From Struthio camelus (Eukaryota > Chordata > Aves > Struthioniformes > Struthionidae): a stretch of DNA of 64,000 bases. Both the position numbers and the translations under genes were made by a program. Numbering within the stretch: the stretch's first letter is position 1; each line of letters opens with the position of its first letter. Below, in pieces: positions 46,801 to 60,412 of the stretch. The notes under the pieces are model-generated. The model did not search any database, was not told where the DNA came from, and saw only the letters and a list, made by a program, of their open reading frames with translations. The stretch covers positions 76,859,931 through 76,923,930 of the forward strand of contig NC_090982.1 in assembly GCF_040807025.1 (NCBI RefSeq), given 5' to 3'.

Positions 46801-49321
46801 AAATCCCACAATATGGCTACAATTACTTATTGTGGGTAAAGAGCAGTTACTGTATCTACTTCAGGATTTGAAAATATCGTTCTGGTCTTAAAGCCAATAA
46901 TTGTATCTCATGCTGTTATTTTGGCAATGATGTCTAGAGGGGGTCTAATTTAGTAAAAATGGGTGGAGACGTCAAGAAACATTAACTTTCTTGGAAAAGT
47001 CTGAAATGATTGAGTATTATGGGAAAGAATGGAAGAACACAAATTACTCTAGCCTCCTGAGATGTGTTAGAAGTAAGGTTCTCTCAGGCAATATACGATC
47101 TCTCGTATCTGTCAATTGAGACGAAAATCCAAATGTAAAATTAGCACTGGGAAGCATTTTATAGAATCTGACAATTCCTCGTATACATAATTTATACATG
47201 GATTACAGTGAAATGTGAAACAGTATTTTAAGCTGTGACAACTATAAGCTTGCTCTAACCTTAAAGCAAAGAGAAAGTGAGGAAAGAGATGTAACTTTAG
47301 TGGGTTTTAGGATCTCTATGCCACTTGTTTTGAATGTGATCTCAATGTACACTTCAGAATGGAATCAGCATAGAAAACTGTGGTCTATGCAGAAATTAGG
47401 CGCGTTTTCTCAAATCTTCAAGCAATGCAGGAATTTGAGGGGAGGAGGGAAAAGAAGTTACCCTATTGCTAACTGGCCTAAAATTGTCTTGTTTCATCAA
47501 CAGATCTAGACTAGTTTTTACCAGCTAACCATCTAGTCCGTATGAAAGGTTTTTAGATGCTCATATGGCATTTGTTTGCTTCTGTCAGGTTTTTTTTTTG
47601 CCCAAACTAGGCTGACATTTTTTAATTTCTCTGTTCATTTCATAGGGCACTGATGAAATAAAAAAAGCTCTGATGATACAACTGGTGTTTTGTATTTCGA
47701 AAGCTAGCCGTGATGCGTGCAGCATGGCTGACTACCAGCTAAAAAAGATGTGCTGTGGCCCATCCGCAGTGCATATTCTTACCAAACGTCTGACAATGAA
47801 AATTATTCATTTAAAAGGCCTCTCTTCCCTCTCTGGCTTAGCATGTCCCTCATCGAATGCTAGCTGGGTGTCCTGAAGTCTGCTGCTGACGTGCAGGTTT
47901 CCTGCGTGCTTGCGCAGGGGAGCATGCATTTCCTATGAGCGTGGGCCATGCAAACTTTCAGTTATGCAACTCAATACTGGTATTGGTTTCTTCTGCGTTA
48001 TCAGAACAAACTTTTCCTTATTGTTGGCTTATTTTTTGACTGACACATTTAGTTAATCTTGACAATATTTATCAACCCAGTAGTAAGACTAAGGATCATT
48101 CGTTGAAATGCCTGGGGTTTTTTTTTTTTGGTGTCTTTTTCATAGTAAGTACGTTTTGAGGCCAATGCCCTTTGTCTCAAGAGTATACCAAGACAACAAG
48201 TTAATAAGGGGCTACTTTCTAGTATTAAAGTAGTCTTAGGACCTGGAATGAACAAAAACCTGTCAAATCTAGTCTCTGCTGAGCCACTAACCAGGTTTAC
48301 TGTTAGACGGAGAATATTAGCTGAGGGCCACCGATTGGCAAATTAAGATGCGTGCTGCATCGAAAGCATTTTTCTCATGTGAGGGAGATGCTATAAATCC
48401 TATCAGAGTAAGACTGTGAACACAGTGACTTGCTGTTGGAGGAAAACTGTCCTGAGCCTTCCTACACGAGACCTCTAGGCTGGAAGATCTGCAGAACCCG
48501 CTCTTCATCCCCAGCACCTTTCTTCCTCCAATTCACAAGACGCTCATCAGCTCTGAGGAGATGGAGGGCTGCCGTGGGCTGGGGCTGGCTGCAGGAGTCA
48601 CATCCTGCTACTATCAGTGTCTTGCATAAGCTGGCATTAAAACTTACTGAGTGGGGAAGATACGGGTAGGAAGTTATGTTAAGTGCCCACAAAGCCCTAA
48701 TAGTGATTTCTTTTGAGGAACAAAGTGGAAGAGTGATATTTACTGTGGGATAAAAACCTAAATTGCTCGTGTTTTCGCTGACTGTTTGCCAGTGGTGTTT
48801 TAGAGCTGAGACCACACAAGGAAAATGGTTTTCCAGGATATATTGCCTCCTTAAAGATAGACTCTGAGACTATGACCTAATGTTTATAATTGTAAGAATT
48901 ATTGAGAGTCAATTGAAAATGCAAAATTCCCAAGTGATAGCATTTATCACTTGTGTGATTAGCATGCTTGTGAAACATAAACAGCTGAACAAATCTAAGT
49001 GGTCAATGTAGTTCATCAAGGGAATGAAATTAAAAATGCTTCAGATACTGCTGAAACCCCAAGTAAGGTGTGATTTTAGACCCTGCGTAGAGAGAATGAT
49101 GACAGGATTTTTTAATGAGCTTTTAACCGTCATTCAGGTTGGCTTGTCCTCATAAAGTTCTGGGCAAAGATATTTTATTGGAACCTGATAGGAATATTGA
49201 TAACATCTCTGTATTCAGGGGGATTTTATACATTCAGATATGAAAGCCTGCAATGTGGATTACTCCAGAGAGTGTTTGGTTTTAGCAAAATTCTTCAAAA
49301 CCAAGCTTTACTTTAAACGTC
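43801..49321 (+). other. CCBE1: CCBE1 intron 2, no gene recognised
   Basis: Mostly AT-rich intron with a T19 run (45,895-45,913) and a T12 run (48,118-48,129). A repeat-like CAGATTCTG fragment precedes the T19 run. Frames such as 44,849-45,220 (minus, 123 codons) have no recognisable motif. Confidence 0.55.
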
Positions 49322-49342
49322 CACACACACACACACACACAC
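49322..49342 (+). repeat. (CA)n microsatellite
   Basis: Ten and a half uninterrupted CA units in intron 2. Likely polymorphic. Confidence 0.95.
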
Positions 49343-52300
49343 GTAGTCTCCTATATCCTGCCCTAAGGCACGATTTTATAGCATTGTATTTGTGTGAGTG
49401 AGGCAACGGTTTCTTTAGGTAAGATTACAGTTTGAAGTCTGCAGCATCTTGAAAGTTAAATCAGATTTTGAAGTATATAGTAGAAATCGGCACATTTTGC
49501 ATGGCAGACCAGAACCTAGTGCTAGTCTGGAAGTCCTATTTTGTTATAGATGAGACATAGTGATTTCTGCATTCTAGATCATATCTTATTTTTACATCCT
49601 TGTTGGCTCAAGAAAGAACTTAACATGGTTTTTCTGAGCTTCCTTTCAGAAAGATTTATTATTTTTAGTTTTTGGCTAAAGTTAAAGTTAAGGATTTTTC
49701 TCAGCTTGCTCCATTCCAATATGCGTGCCTCCTGGAGAAAACATTTGGGAAAAGAGAGGAGAAACTGAGAGTGTAATTACAGCTGAAAATTGCAGATACC
49801 AAGGAGTGTCAAAGTTTCATTAATTTTTTTTAACTGGTTTTGCTTTGTGCCATTTTACCTCCTTCTGTTTATGCAGCATTCTGAAGGCATGACAATTTCG
49901 TTTAAAAAATCCTTTTTTAAATAATAGGGGGTATCTGGTAAAGGAGGTTCTAGAAAAGATGGCTTATTACTGGTAACTACCGCTAAAATTATTATTCCTA
50001 CTGTCGTAATATGTGAGCATTTCACAAACAACGGCTTATTTCTGTATCCGCCTTCTTCCATTTGTGAATGTAAATTCTGCTGATCCAGAAACCGCAAAGA
50101 TGTCTACAAGGCCCAATCCACATATTTCTGGGGGCGATAAGAGCGCTCTACCTAAGTGAGGTGCCCAATCTCACATGCAACATTTGAGAAAGAGCTGGCA
50201 ATTGAGCGGAGAGCTCTTGAAAACCAAACTTAAACACGAGACCCTCCTTGTAGGCATACGTCTCCTCATAGTTTTGCTTATAGGACAGCTTCCATGTTTG
50301 ACTCAAATCCAAGATTTTCATCAGAAGATACAAGGCCCTAGTCTAGCTTTGGGGGATTCGTAGGATCAGGTTCAGTCACAGCAGCGCAGAGGTGAAGCTG
50401 AGCTGGAAACCTAAGCTAGACGGTGCGTGTCCAGGGGGCAGCTTTGAGATGGATTTGTTCAGCTTTCTGTTTGCGTGCAGATAGAGATTGCCGAGGGGTT
50501 GGGAACGCTGTTTTTATTGGTTTTATTCTGCTTTTCCTTTTGGCTGACTTTGCTCCATTTCGTTCATTCGGCCCCGGGAGTGTGCTGTGGTTGGGACCTT
50601 ACACTTAATTCACGTCAGTAGTTGCAGTAAACACTTAGTAAATAAAACAGCACGCGCTTTTTAAAAATGTGTGTTGGGGGGGGTATTTTTTAGCAACTTT
50701 AATACCTGTATTATTGGTAGTTTTTAAGCACACAGTATGTCATATGACTCAGCTGTAATCTAAGAATCGTCGCGTACAGATTTTGGAAAGGCGAGTGTAA
50801 CTGTTTGGAAAATGTCAATGGAAGTGTTCCCAGTGTGATCTGAAGCTTGCAAGTCAAGGGAGCCCTTTCCATCTCTTCACTTCAGTGAGCTTCAGATCTG
50901 GCTGTTGGTATCACTTACATCGCAGATGACTTTTTCATAAAACTCTGGGTAACGAGGAGTCAAATACCTTGTCTGTGCGCAGTACGCAGGCAGCTGCATG
51001 TCTCCCTAAATTGCTAGTTTGGTGACCTGAGTGGTGACCTGGCGGGACCACCCTCTCTTTAATGGAGAGTGATAATTTAGTCTTTGTGCTTGTTCAGTCC
51101 CTGGCCTGCTCCTTTGTGTCAAATTACTGCGTTCGTGGTGGTTTGCAGTGTGGGCTCTGGCTTGCTAGGACAGAGTTAAAACCAGCCATCTCTTTTTTTA
51201 CCAACGAGGTGTCCAAGCTCAGATGTAAGAAGGCAGTTATTTTCTCGGTAAAACCCATGACTCACATTTTCTCTGTTTAGTTTATGATTTATTCTTTAAA
51301 ATGGCCTAACGTGCATTTCTCGTAAACGGCCTATAGAGTCATGAAAGCAGCTTGGCTCATCTACTGTGGTTTTTGAAACCCTAATGACCATTTAATCAAG
51401 TAAATGTGAGATAAGCTGTGAGCTAGAATGGATTTCAAGGCTCTGCTCGCATTTAGCAGTGTCATGATCTTTAAACAATACGTATCCTAAAGCGTTAAAA
51501 CATCCTGCGTGTTGATGGCATTAAGTTATTTTCCATACCCACAGTCTAGCTTTGCATCTGCAGTTCAGTGCAAATTGCCCTACAGTTAGGAAAGCCACAA
51601 ATATCCATGTATACTGTCTTTCATTACACAGCCTAATGAGATTTCTGCATCCTCTGGGAAACTAGTGTGGTTTGCATACAAATGATAACCATGTTGTTTT
51701 TCTACTTCCTTCACATGTCCATACTTCTAAGAACCTCTCTAAAGACAAAGAGCAGTTGTTACACTTTTTTTTTTTCCAAGTTAAAACAAATAGTGATATA
51801 ACAACTTCATACTGTTAACAATTATTTTAAAAATTACAGAGAATCATTTTATGATTCTTTTTTATTTTGTTTCCCTATAAGTCTTCAGGTAACACTGAGA
51901 AGCCAGTGCTGTAAGTTCTGTGCTAAGGGCATATGCCAGGCAGGAGATAGATAACTGCCTTTTAAGGGTGCCTGGATCTTTTAGGGTATTTTTAGGATCT
52001 TCACATAGCTTGCCAGCAAAAAAGAAATTGTTCCAAAGTCTTATGCTTGGTAAGAGATTTGCCAAACTACAAACTCTTATCAAGGTATGGAATGAACATC
52101 CAAATAACTGCTTAAAATCTGACTAAAAGAGAATTCTACTCCAAACAAAGTAAAACTACGTGAATGTTTTTTGTCAAAGTCACAATTCATTGAATTAAAA
52201 TTTACCAGAACTAACTGCTCTTCTCTTCTCATAGAGGGCAAACACAAAATATTTTTTTCCCTTTTTAATCCTGCTAGCTCTGCAGTCTATGCAGTCATTA

Positions 52301-53365
52301 ATGAGAGAGGAAGTTGATCAAGTAGGTGTGAATGGGAATGTAAAAGATCCATAAAAAGTATCTGTTAAGGTATACCTGTGAAAAATGTTGTGTTATAAAA
52401 TTAGATAGAGCATCAGCCAGGCTGCAGAAACTACAAGTGACTTTTATCTTCCAGTTTAAAAAGAGGAGTGAATAGGACCTCCTGCACTAATCTATTTATT
52501 TTCTGCATTTTTCTAATCTTAACAGGGCTCTTTCTGCATGGTCACTTACAATGCTCACATAATATCTGATATTAAACTGTAAATTTTACATAATCTCTTG
52601 CCAGTACTTCTGCAAAAAAATCCTAATTACTAAAAGAAATACGCAAAATGAAAATGCGATTAAAGAGAAAAACTATAAATTTCTGAAAGATCATGAAAAA
52701 GCTGTGCTCAAAACTAGCATCTTTCAACTGTTTTGGACTTGCCTCTTCTTAAAAACATGTTTTCAACTTCTACGCCTAAGAAAGCATTGGTTACTTAACT
52801 CTGAAGTTGTGATTCGAAGATACTTTGTTTCTAAGAAGTATTTTAAAATGAAGGAGTGTTTAAAGCAATCTCCTGTTTCCACAGAATGCCATGTCCCAAA
52901 AATGGGCAAGAAAATTGATCTCTCTATTGCTAAGGTACCGTGCTCCTCCACAGGACACTCTGGGCAGCCAAGAACTAGCCCAGGCTGTAAAGAAAATTAG
53001 ACTGAGAGCTTCGAGCTAGCACTGTATTGTATTTCATGCTGTTAATAATGCAATCACCATTTCTCCAGATTAGAAATAAGCTTTACTGAAAATGAGATTT
53101 TCTATGGAATTATATCTGTTTTTAAGGTAGGAGGCCAATATTTTTATGGTCTGCATAGCATTTTGAATAGAGCTGTTTCAAGAGTGTGTGATTTGATCAT
53201 TTATTTCTGGCTGAAGCATAGCAGGGGTTTGTAACACCTAGTTTTGGTTTTGTTGTGATAAACGACTGCCTGACAGACATCTGTGATAGGAAATATGGTT
53301 GTGTTCCAGGCAAAGCGGGACATCCTCTCCTTGGGTAGGTGAACACCAACATCATGGAAAACTAA
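49343..53365 (+). other. CCBE1: CCBE1 intron 2, no gene recognised
   Basis: AT-leaning intron. A short G run (GGGGGGGG) occurs near 50,676 and a CTCF-like core (TGTCCAGGGGGCAG) near 50,429. No exon-like or repeat-family match recognised. Confidence 0.5.
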
Positions 53366-53430
53366 GGGCAGAATTCAGCCAAGAGTCTGATCTTTCCTGG
53401 TAACGCTGATGTATTACAGAACTCAATCAG
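53366..53430. mobile_element. Ancient amniote repeat relic
   Basis: GGGCAGAATTCAGCC followed by GAGTCTGATCTTTCCTGGTA then ACGCTGATGTATTACAG resembles the amniote element end GGCCAGATTCTGATCTCAGTTACACTGATGTAAAT. Weak and decayed. Confidence 0.35.
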
Positions 53431-55461
53431 GTTCTTGCCTAGGAGAGTTTTGTATGAGTAAGAACTTTATGGTTATAAATATAGCCACAGGAAATGAAAT
53501 AATCATCAGCAAATTTAGAGTAGGTCAATATACAAACTGAAAATCTGAAGAGGACTCCTTGCACTGAAAATGTTAGCCAGCACTGGATGAAAAATTATTT
53601 TTCGAAGTCTTCAGTCATACTGGAAGTTGCAAAAGCAACTTTCTGCTGGTATATTGTTATCTAAAGGACTTGGTAATACCACACAATTAACTGAGACCAC
53701 AAATTGATCCTTAATCCTCCTGCTAGAGGTGCTTCCTATTTTAATTTTGCTTATTTAAATAACAAATTAGTGTTTCTCAGTTTTGGATAAGATTAAGTCC
53801 ATTACACAGTCTACTAATACTTTCCTCCTGGGGGCAAATTCCCATACACTAGTGATATCTTGGGTGTTAATTCTTCACGCAAATTGAGATTATGTTTTTA
53901 AAGAAATTTTTATCCTCTAATACTGCCGATGTCTACTAAAATGACACATACTGTGAGGAATACAGCCCCTTTAATGCTTATTCTAAGCCAGTAGGGATAC
54001 CTACAAGCTTATTATTAATCATTTTCTTACATACTGTTGTAGCCTGAGGCCCAGCTTCAGTCTTGGAATTAATTGCTCCGGTGTTTTTTTGATACTTGTC
54101 TTAGCTTTGACAATCCAGTTAGGAAAGAGATTTCACATGTAAATCAAAAGTAAAAAGCGTATGCTTTCAGTACTCTTGAAATCAGATGTTGGTATTGTAA
54201 GTGGCTAATCAAGGAATAATAGTGGATTTCTTTTTCTTTTTTAATTGAGGACAAGATTTGCACGTGATTACTCACCTCTAAGGAGTTCAAAGCTTTGAGA
54301 GAGACATCCAATATCACATGTGCTGTGATAATTTGGTGAGTCACACTGAAGGTAAAAGAACACATTTGCACCACCAAATTGAAAGCAAGTCTTGGTATGA
54401 AGGCAGTTCAGACCGGATTTTTCAACTGTGTGGTGGGAACAAGCTTGACAGCAATGTATGCTTGACCTCAGCATAGGTTTAGTCTTTTTCCTATTGATTT
54501 ACCATACGATTGCATCTTTGGTGGTGTCTATGTGGAGGAGATAGATACACCAGTGTTATCTCAGAAACTAGGTAGGACTTTGCCTTTGCTCTGCCAACAC
54601 TTTCTGAGGGCAATTGTCTCCTGAATTATCTGAAACATCTGTAGCTGATGCACTTCCCTGTGAAGCTCTGAAATTGCCGCTGCTTTGCAATGTATCTGTG
54701 TGCCCATTTACTTAAACGATGTGAGTGAATGCTGGTCAGTGCTCTGCTGGTTGCCTAGCAGGTCCTCTTTCTCCCGCCAGCATGTGGTCTGCGTGGCTAG
54801 GAGGGGTACTGGAGCTGGATGCTGACCTAGGATCAACGTGCACATGATTTGCTCTTGTCACACTCCTCTTCCTTCAGTGTTAAGTGTTTCCATGTAATCG
54901 TCATCAGTGCTCTGTACCTGCCCCTCCAGGCATTTCCAGGAGTGACAGGCAGAAACACGGCATGTGTTGGGAAAAAATGGCCAGAAACAGGGTTGTGTTT
55001 GCCCTGCTTAAGGACTACAAGTAATCAGGCCCAATAGCCAGATTCAAAATTAATGGCCTAACACAGGGTTTAACAACAAAAAGGGAAATCCTGTGGTTGT
55101 AGGAGATCATTTCCTAAGGGAATGGCTGGTGGGATGCACCTGAGCTGAAAGTTACAGTCCTTAAAAACCCTTCTCAGCTCCCACCCGATCCTTACCTCTT
55201 TGCATGCCTCAGTATCTCCCCTTAAAATCCCATTCATAATTCATATAGAGAGAAATAATTAAAAAATACATATATGTGTGTGTGTATGTATAAAATAACA
55301 CTTTTCCCAGACACAAACATTATGGAGGAATGCAGCTGCTGCTGCCACCAAAGGGAGCGCAAGTCCACTGCTCCTCAAGTGCAAGGCTCCAGGTGAACCC
55401 CACAGGTCAGGACTGGCCATTCTACATGGAATAATCATATTAGAATTGGATCAGAAAACAG
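53431..55461 (+). other. CCBE1: CCBE1 intron 2, no gene recognised
   Basis: AT-leaning intron ending with a TATATGTGTGTGTGTATGTATA simple-repeat stretch near 55,268-55,292. Nothing else recognised. Confidence 0.5.
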
Positions 55462-55520
55462 CCCTATAGCCTAGCAGTTAGGGTCCTCGCATAGTAATTG
55501 TGAATCCCAGTTCAGCCACC
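55462..55520 (+). mobile_element. tRNA-derived SINE 5' head (MIR-like)
   Basis: The A-box-like TAGCCTAGCAG (55,467-55,477) matches the pol III consensus TRGYNNARNNG exactly. A degraded B box GTGAATCCC follows, then AGTTCAGCCACC, as in MIR (ATAGCATAGTGGTTAAGAGC...GGGTTCGAATCCCGGCTCTGCCAC). The space between the boxes is shorter than in MIR, so an internal deletion is likely. Not a functional tRNA gene. Confidence 0.7.
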
Positions 55521-58500
55521 GAGAGGGTATTTTGTACATTTTCTTCACTGTTGGGTATAATGATCGCAGCACTTGGAGCAGGAATGAAAGTCTAGGACTG
55601 CTCTCTTTGGAGGAAACTGTCCTGTTGGGGAAAGTGAGTCTGTTCGCCCCAGTGCACGTGTGCTCGCCTCCCTCCATCTGTCTGGGTTCGTTTTTCCGAA
55701 CAATGGAACGGCTCCGACGGGAGAAGCAGCATGCGGCCCCATCGTGGAGCAGCCTCCGGGCTGCTGGTCAGGGTGCTCTGCTGGGAGATGTGGCTTTGAA
55801 CCTGTCTTTGACGCTCATGCTGAGTAGCCTGGTCAGCACAATATTTTATCCAAAGGGATGGTGCCCCCTCCCTTTGTGGCAAGCTGTGCTTCAAAAGAAG
55901 TGGAGGATCCTTATTCCATTTTCCAAAAAGGAGATTTAAGTGCCCAACTTCAGAAGAGAGCTGTGAGGAAGAGTGGGGTTTGAGACAGCAATTTCCTACC
56001 ACTTAGTTGCATGGGCAGAGTCCTCACCGGTGTTGATTTTTTCATAACTCCTCCTGTAAATCCTAGAGGAAGGCAAAGCACTTCATCCAAAGCCCTGAAT
56101 CCACGCAGGGCAGAGATGTGCCAAAATTAAACGTGGAGCTCTTGCTGCTGTGGCATCTAACTCCCTTTTTGGAGCTATTTCTAACGCATCGAGAAGGCAG
56201 AAGCATCAGAGTGTACTCCTGAGACTTGTCTTCAAAGTATTTCCCTTGTAGATAGCATAACTCGTCAGCTGCTCGATGCCACTGAGGCATTTCACAACCT
56301 AATAAGGAGAAAGACCATCAAAACAACAGGAAAACAGTATTTGCAAAAAACTGGAAGATTTACCTTGGTTATGGTTCTGAAGCATTATTTGCACCAAAGG
56401 CGTTATCAGTATTTGGGGGGAGTGGGGTCAGACATCAAAGTATTATTAAAGTCCATTTAGAAGGTTTAATTTATGCTTTGGTGCTGAGAGGATCATTCCA
56501 AAGCTTGAAATTATAAGAGGGATTTAATCATAAAAGATTAAATAAATCCCATCTACATTTGACAAGCATTTTACCCCTCAGTAAGTCATATGATCCATCG
56601 TTATTCTCTAAAGCCTAATTAGGTCTGGTCCTTATCTGGCCTCCATGAGACTCTTTCCATGCAGGTCAATCTATATTGTATTTTTGAGGCATATTTTGCT
56701 TTGCTGAGAAAAGATAGATCTGCATTGAAACTTTAGTGAATGAGGCTTTTCAGCTAGTTAATCAAGCCTTTCCTGCTGGGAAGCCCGGTTGTCTTATCTT
56801 CAGTTCAGCAACATATTGTAGACATCTTATAACCCAGCCTCAAAAGCTTGTGTGGTAAAGCGCCCCAGGGCAGGAGATAGCACAAGTCAAAGGCCAGTGT
56901 TATGTAATGCAGCGTGATTTAAACCTGTCCAAAAAAACCTCTAAAGAAGCAGGACATAAAGGTTTTTGCTGGAGGCTTTCATTCCACCTGCTGCCCTATG
57001 ACCCGCCTCCACTGGGACAGACACATGTTTTATTCTTTTCACGGAAACTTTTATTTTCTTCCCTCATAACAAAATCACTTCTCTTTTCTGTTCTTGGGTT
57101 TTTTTTTTTTTTTCCCAAGTAGAGTTTCTAGCAGTGAAAATGTGGGCAATATTGCCCCATGATCAGTACAGTTTCTTAGGCCAAATGCACAGTAACATAC
57201 TGGATGCATGTTAGTCTGCCAAGTGTACATACTTGACTCAGAAAAAAAAATCAAATCTTTTAACTAATCAAAAATTCCTTCACGATAGCTAAGCCAGATT
57301 GTATGAGCCTTTCCAAATACTTGAAATTATTAATGGAGATGCCTTCTGAAGTGTAATAGTAACCCTGTATTTTCCTGTAAGAAGAGATGTAATCTGTTCA
57401 CATCTAACAGTCCTGAGTAACAGCATTTGTCAAGGTTCATTTGGCTACAGTTATCCCTCTTTTGCCTTTAACACTTAGTTGCAGGATTTCCAAAGTCCTT
57501 TCTGCTGAACGACAACAAAGAAGTAAAGGTGCTCTCATGCATACCAATTGCTTGCATGTTTTGCCTAAAATCTTTAATGTTTGGACACTCTGTGCAAATA
57601 CTGTTTCCTCTGCATCAAGAACGTGCTTGGAGGTGAACTCTCTGGAGAAAGATTTCCTGATTTTCAATTGCTGAATTCCTTAAAGGGAGGCTGAGACCTG
57701 CCCACCTGGGCACATTCCTAATCCTGCTTTTCCAGGGGCTGCCCAGGAGCAGAGGAGCGTAAGCCCTGGCCCAGGTCTCAGGCAACGCTTTGCAAATACA
57801 ACTCGATTCCATTGCGTTTGATTCCACTGATTAATCATGGCCTACCGATTTTATTACATTTTTTATTCTTTGTTGTCCCAACTAAATAACAGGCAATGGA
57901 GGCAGCCAGAAAACCAGCCCAACCTTTGCTGGGGGCAAGTGCGCTGAATGAGTTTGGGGAGGCCTAGAGGTGTCAGGGGCCAACATTAGACAACTCCTTT
58001 TTTCTGTTTTGTTTCCAAAGATTGCTTGTATTGGCCAAGCGGAAGCCCAAATGAAGTATGTAGTCCAGTCTGCACTCACACAGTGGTGTGGCTTCCTTCT
58101 ACCTCTCTGGAGCTCAGGTTTTTTTGCTCCAAGTTCTCCTTTTCTTGAATTTACTCAGCCATTTTCTTTCTCTGGTTGTGCAGGTGGCAAGTCAGCAAAG
58201 ATGCCCCTTTTGGAAGAAGTTTTCAGTGCTTTTTTTTTTTGCTTTTTCTTTTTTATTTCTGTTGAAGGTTATGTTGGCTCCAGTCATGCCCCCTAAAGAA
58301 AACACACTGGAAATGGATTTTCCAGAGCTGTAGCTTTCACACTGTTCTATCTAAATGGAAGATTTTTATTTTTCGTGTTATCAACTCTTGATCTTCTGTC
58401 CCAGTCTCCTGGGTTCCAGGTGACATAAATTCTGCTAGCAAAAATCATGTCCAATATACACCAAATCATTCAAAACAGAAAGATTTCTTAAAATCAGGCT

Positions 58501-59958
58501 TTTCTCTTAAACTTTTACATAGACAGATTTCCCAAGAGGTCACAGCAGATGTCAGATGTTTTGCTTCTATTATCTTTAGTTTCTCCCTTCCTTAAAACAG
58601 AGGGCTACATTGAGATATTTTTTAAGTTAGAGTCTGCAGGAGAGGTGAACTATTTTGCTACACTTCAGCTTCCTTTGGCATAGATATAGAGCAACACCGG
58701 TGAGCAGATCCTGCCACGTGGTGCTTTCTCTTGGTCTCCATCACTCTGGCTCCTCAGACCACATCCTTCGTTCCCTGCACCCTGTGCTGCCGTTATTCCC
58801 CAGTGATGAGAAGCTGCTTAAATGACCTAAATTAATGCATTTTTATTCGAGTCTCCCAATGCTGCAGCAGGACCAGGCTAGTGTTTGTGCCAGGATTATG
58901 CAATTCAAGTACATGCCTCCAAACAAGGTTGGAGAGGAGTAGGAACCTAGTCCTATTACTTTCCTCTACCTATTAGCATACTATTGCACACTATTAGGAA
59001 CGGGGTGTAAAGAAAAAAGACAGTGTAAAGTGTAAGAATCAGGAGAATTTGTAGCAGAAAATACAAATTTCTCAGCTCAGGGCGAAGTGCCTCAGTCAGA
59101 GGCATCTTGCTACTCGACACAGAGTATCTCTGCAGCTACAGTCTAGCCCCAGATCCTAGGAACTTAGACTCTTAAGAAGTTTGAGGTCTTTCTAAGGTTT
59201 CAGAGCAGCTTTGTTAATGTAACAAAGCTTTTGTTTGATCTTGTCCTATAATCCCAGAGTGCAGCATTGTTTAATCAAAAAATAATAATGTCGTTATTTT
59301 GTAAATAATAATAATGGCTGCTATGTGATTTCTTTTTCATTATCTTAAAACCAACACACATTTCCCAAAAACAGTCGAGGCATGCACATAGTTCAGTCAT
59401 CCTTTAAACAAGATATCGTCTATCTCAAAATGTCCTTGTCAGTTCAAATATTTAATACATCGTGTTCCAGAGAAAGCTACGAGACATTGGAAGTTGCATG
59501 TTTGGGTAAAAGGAGACCAGTTTCGCTGGCTTCAGCAAAACCAGGATTTTAAGGAGTTACTGGAGTCTGTTTACTTAGTTTTTGGGTTCTTAGTCCATGG
59601 TGACTGACAGGAGTTTGACTTTCCTGGGACTGAGTGTGGAACATTTTGAAACCCAAACTGCTGGAGCCAGGCCGCAAAGATGTGTCAGATCGCGCAGTCA
59701 CTAACCCCAAACTCCTCGCCAGAGCTCATAAACAGCCATCTGTCAGGCCGAAAGCGGACGGAGGGTCAGATTTCCTCTATAACCCGTCACGTATTAATAT
59801 ATTCTTTTCCAGGAGCCAATGAACATAGTTGGAACAGGAATGTTTGAGGATCAAATCTGGGGAATAGCCTAAAAGATGGAAAAGAGTGAAAGTCATGACA
59901 GGTTGTTGGGGGAAAAGGGGAGGAAAATGAGTCTGAAATAACTTTTGAAAAAGGACGT
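55521..59958 (+). other. CCBE1: CCBE1 intron 2, no gene recognised
   Basis: Opposing open frames at 55,532-56,002 lie on GC-richer sequence just after the SINE head and show no domain. A 10 bp inverted repeat (CTGAGACCTG at 57,691, CAGGTCTCAG at 57,772) encloses 71 bp. T runs occur near 57,100 and 58,231. Confidence 0.5.
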
Positions 59959-60008
59959 CTTTCTCTTCCTTTCTTTCTATCTATCTTTCTATTTATCTAT
60001 CTATCTAT
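59959..60008 (+). repeat. (CTTT/CTAT)n microsatellite
   Basis: Tetranucleotide CTTT grading into CTAT/TTAT units over about 50 bp. Likely polymorphic. Confidence 0.9.
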
Positions 60009-60239
60009 AAAGCTTTACTAGCAGGTCTGCTTCACCTGGGAGCCTTCTTACCCCAGCGGTGGGTTTATCAAGCAGGCAACGTGGGCTTCCCAGACGGCAG
60101 TGCTGGTACTGAGCACAGCACTAGTGATAGCATGTTAGTCTGAAAAAGAGCCCTCTGGAAACTCCTGATTCTCCACGTTGTGTCACCTTAAAAATTCAGC
60201 ATGGCAAAAGACTGCTCTGGTGGTAGTTGTAGACTCAGG
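60009..60239 (+). other. CCBE1: CCBE1 intron 2, no feature
   Basis: Short stretch between the tetranucleotide repeat and the CR1 relic. It may include divergent CR1 sequence, but nothing is alignable by eye. Confidence 0.45.
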
Positions 60240-60412
60240 GTGCTGGATGCCACTTGCTTGGGAAGTATCTGAACGACTTCTTGATGGAGGATGGTAGTGA
60301 CTCAGAAGGAAAATCTTGCAGTGCCTGGCCATTTTTAATACGCTCTCTCTAAGCTGTTGCTAGAGATGGCGTTGGGTTAGATGGACTTTTGGGTTTGACC
60401 TATAGCATTTTT
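60240..60412 (+). mobile_element. CR1-type LINE 3' end relic
   Basis: GCTGTTGCTAGAGATGGCGT then TGGGTTAGATGGACTTTTGG, GTTTGACCTATAGCATTTTT follows the CR1 3' pattern CTGTTGCTGGAGACAGGACACTGGGCTAGATGGACCTTTGGTCTGACCCAGTATGGC. Upstream GCCACTTGCTTGGGAAGTATCTG fits the CR1 segment ending in GAAGCATCTGG. Old and diverged. Confidence 0.75.

Noticed and set aside
55462..55535. Functional tRNA gene
   Set aside because: The A box is good, but the B box is degraded and no cloverleaf with a 7 bp acceptor stem can be drawn. It fits a SINE head.
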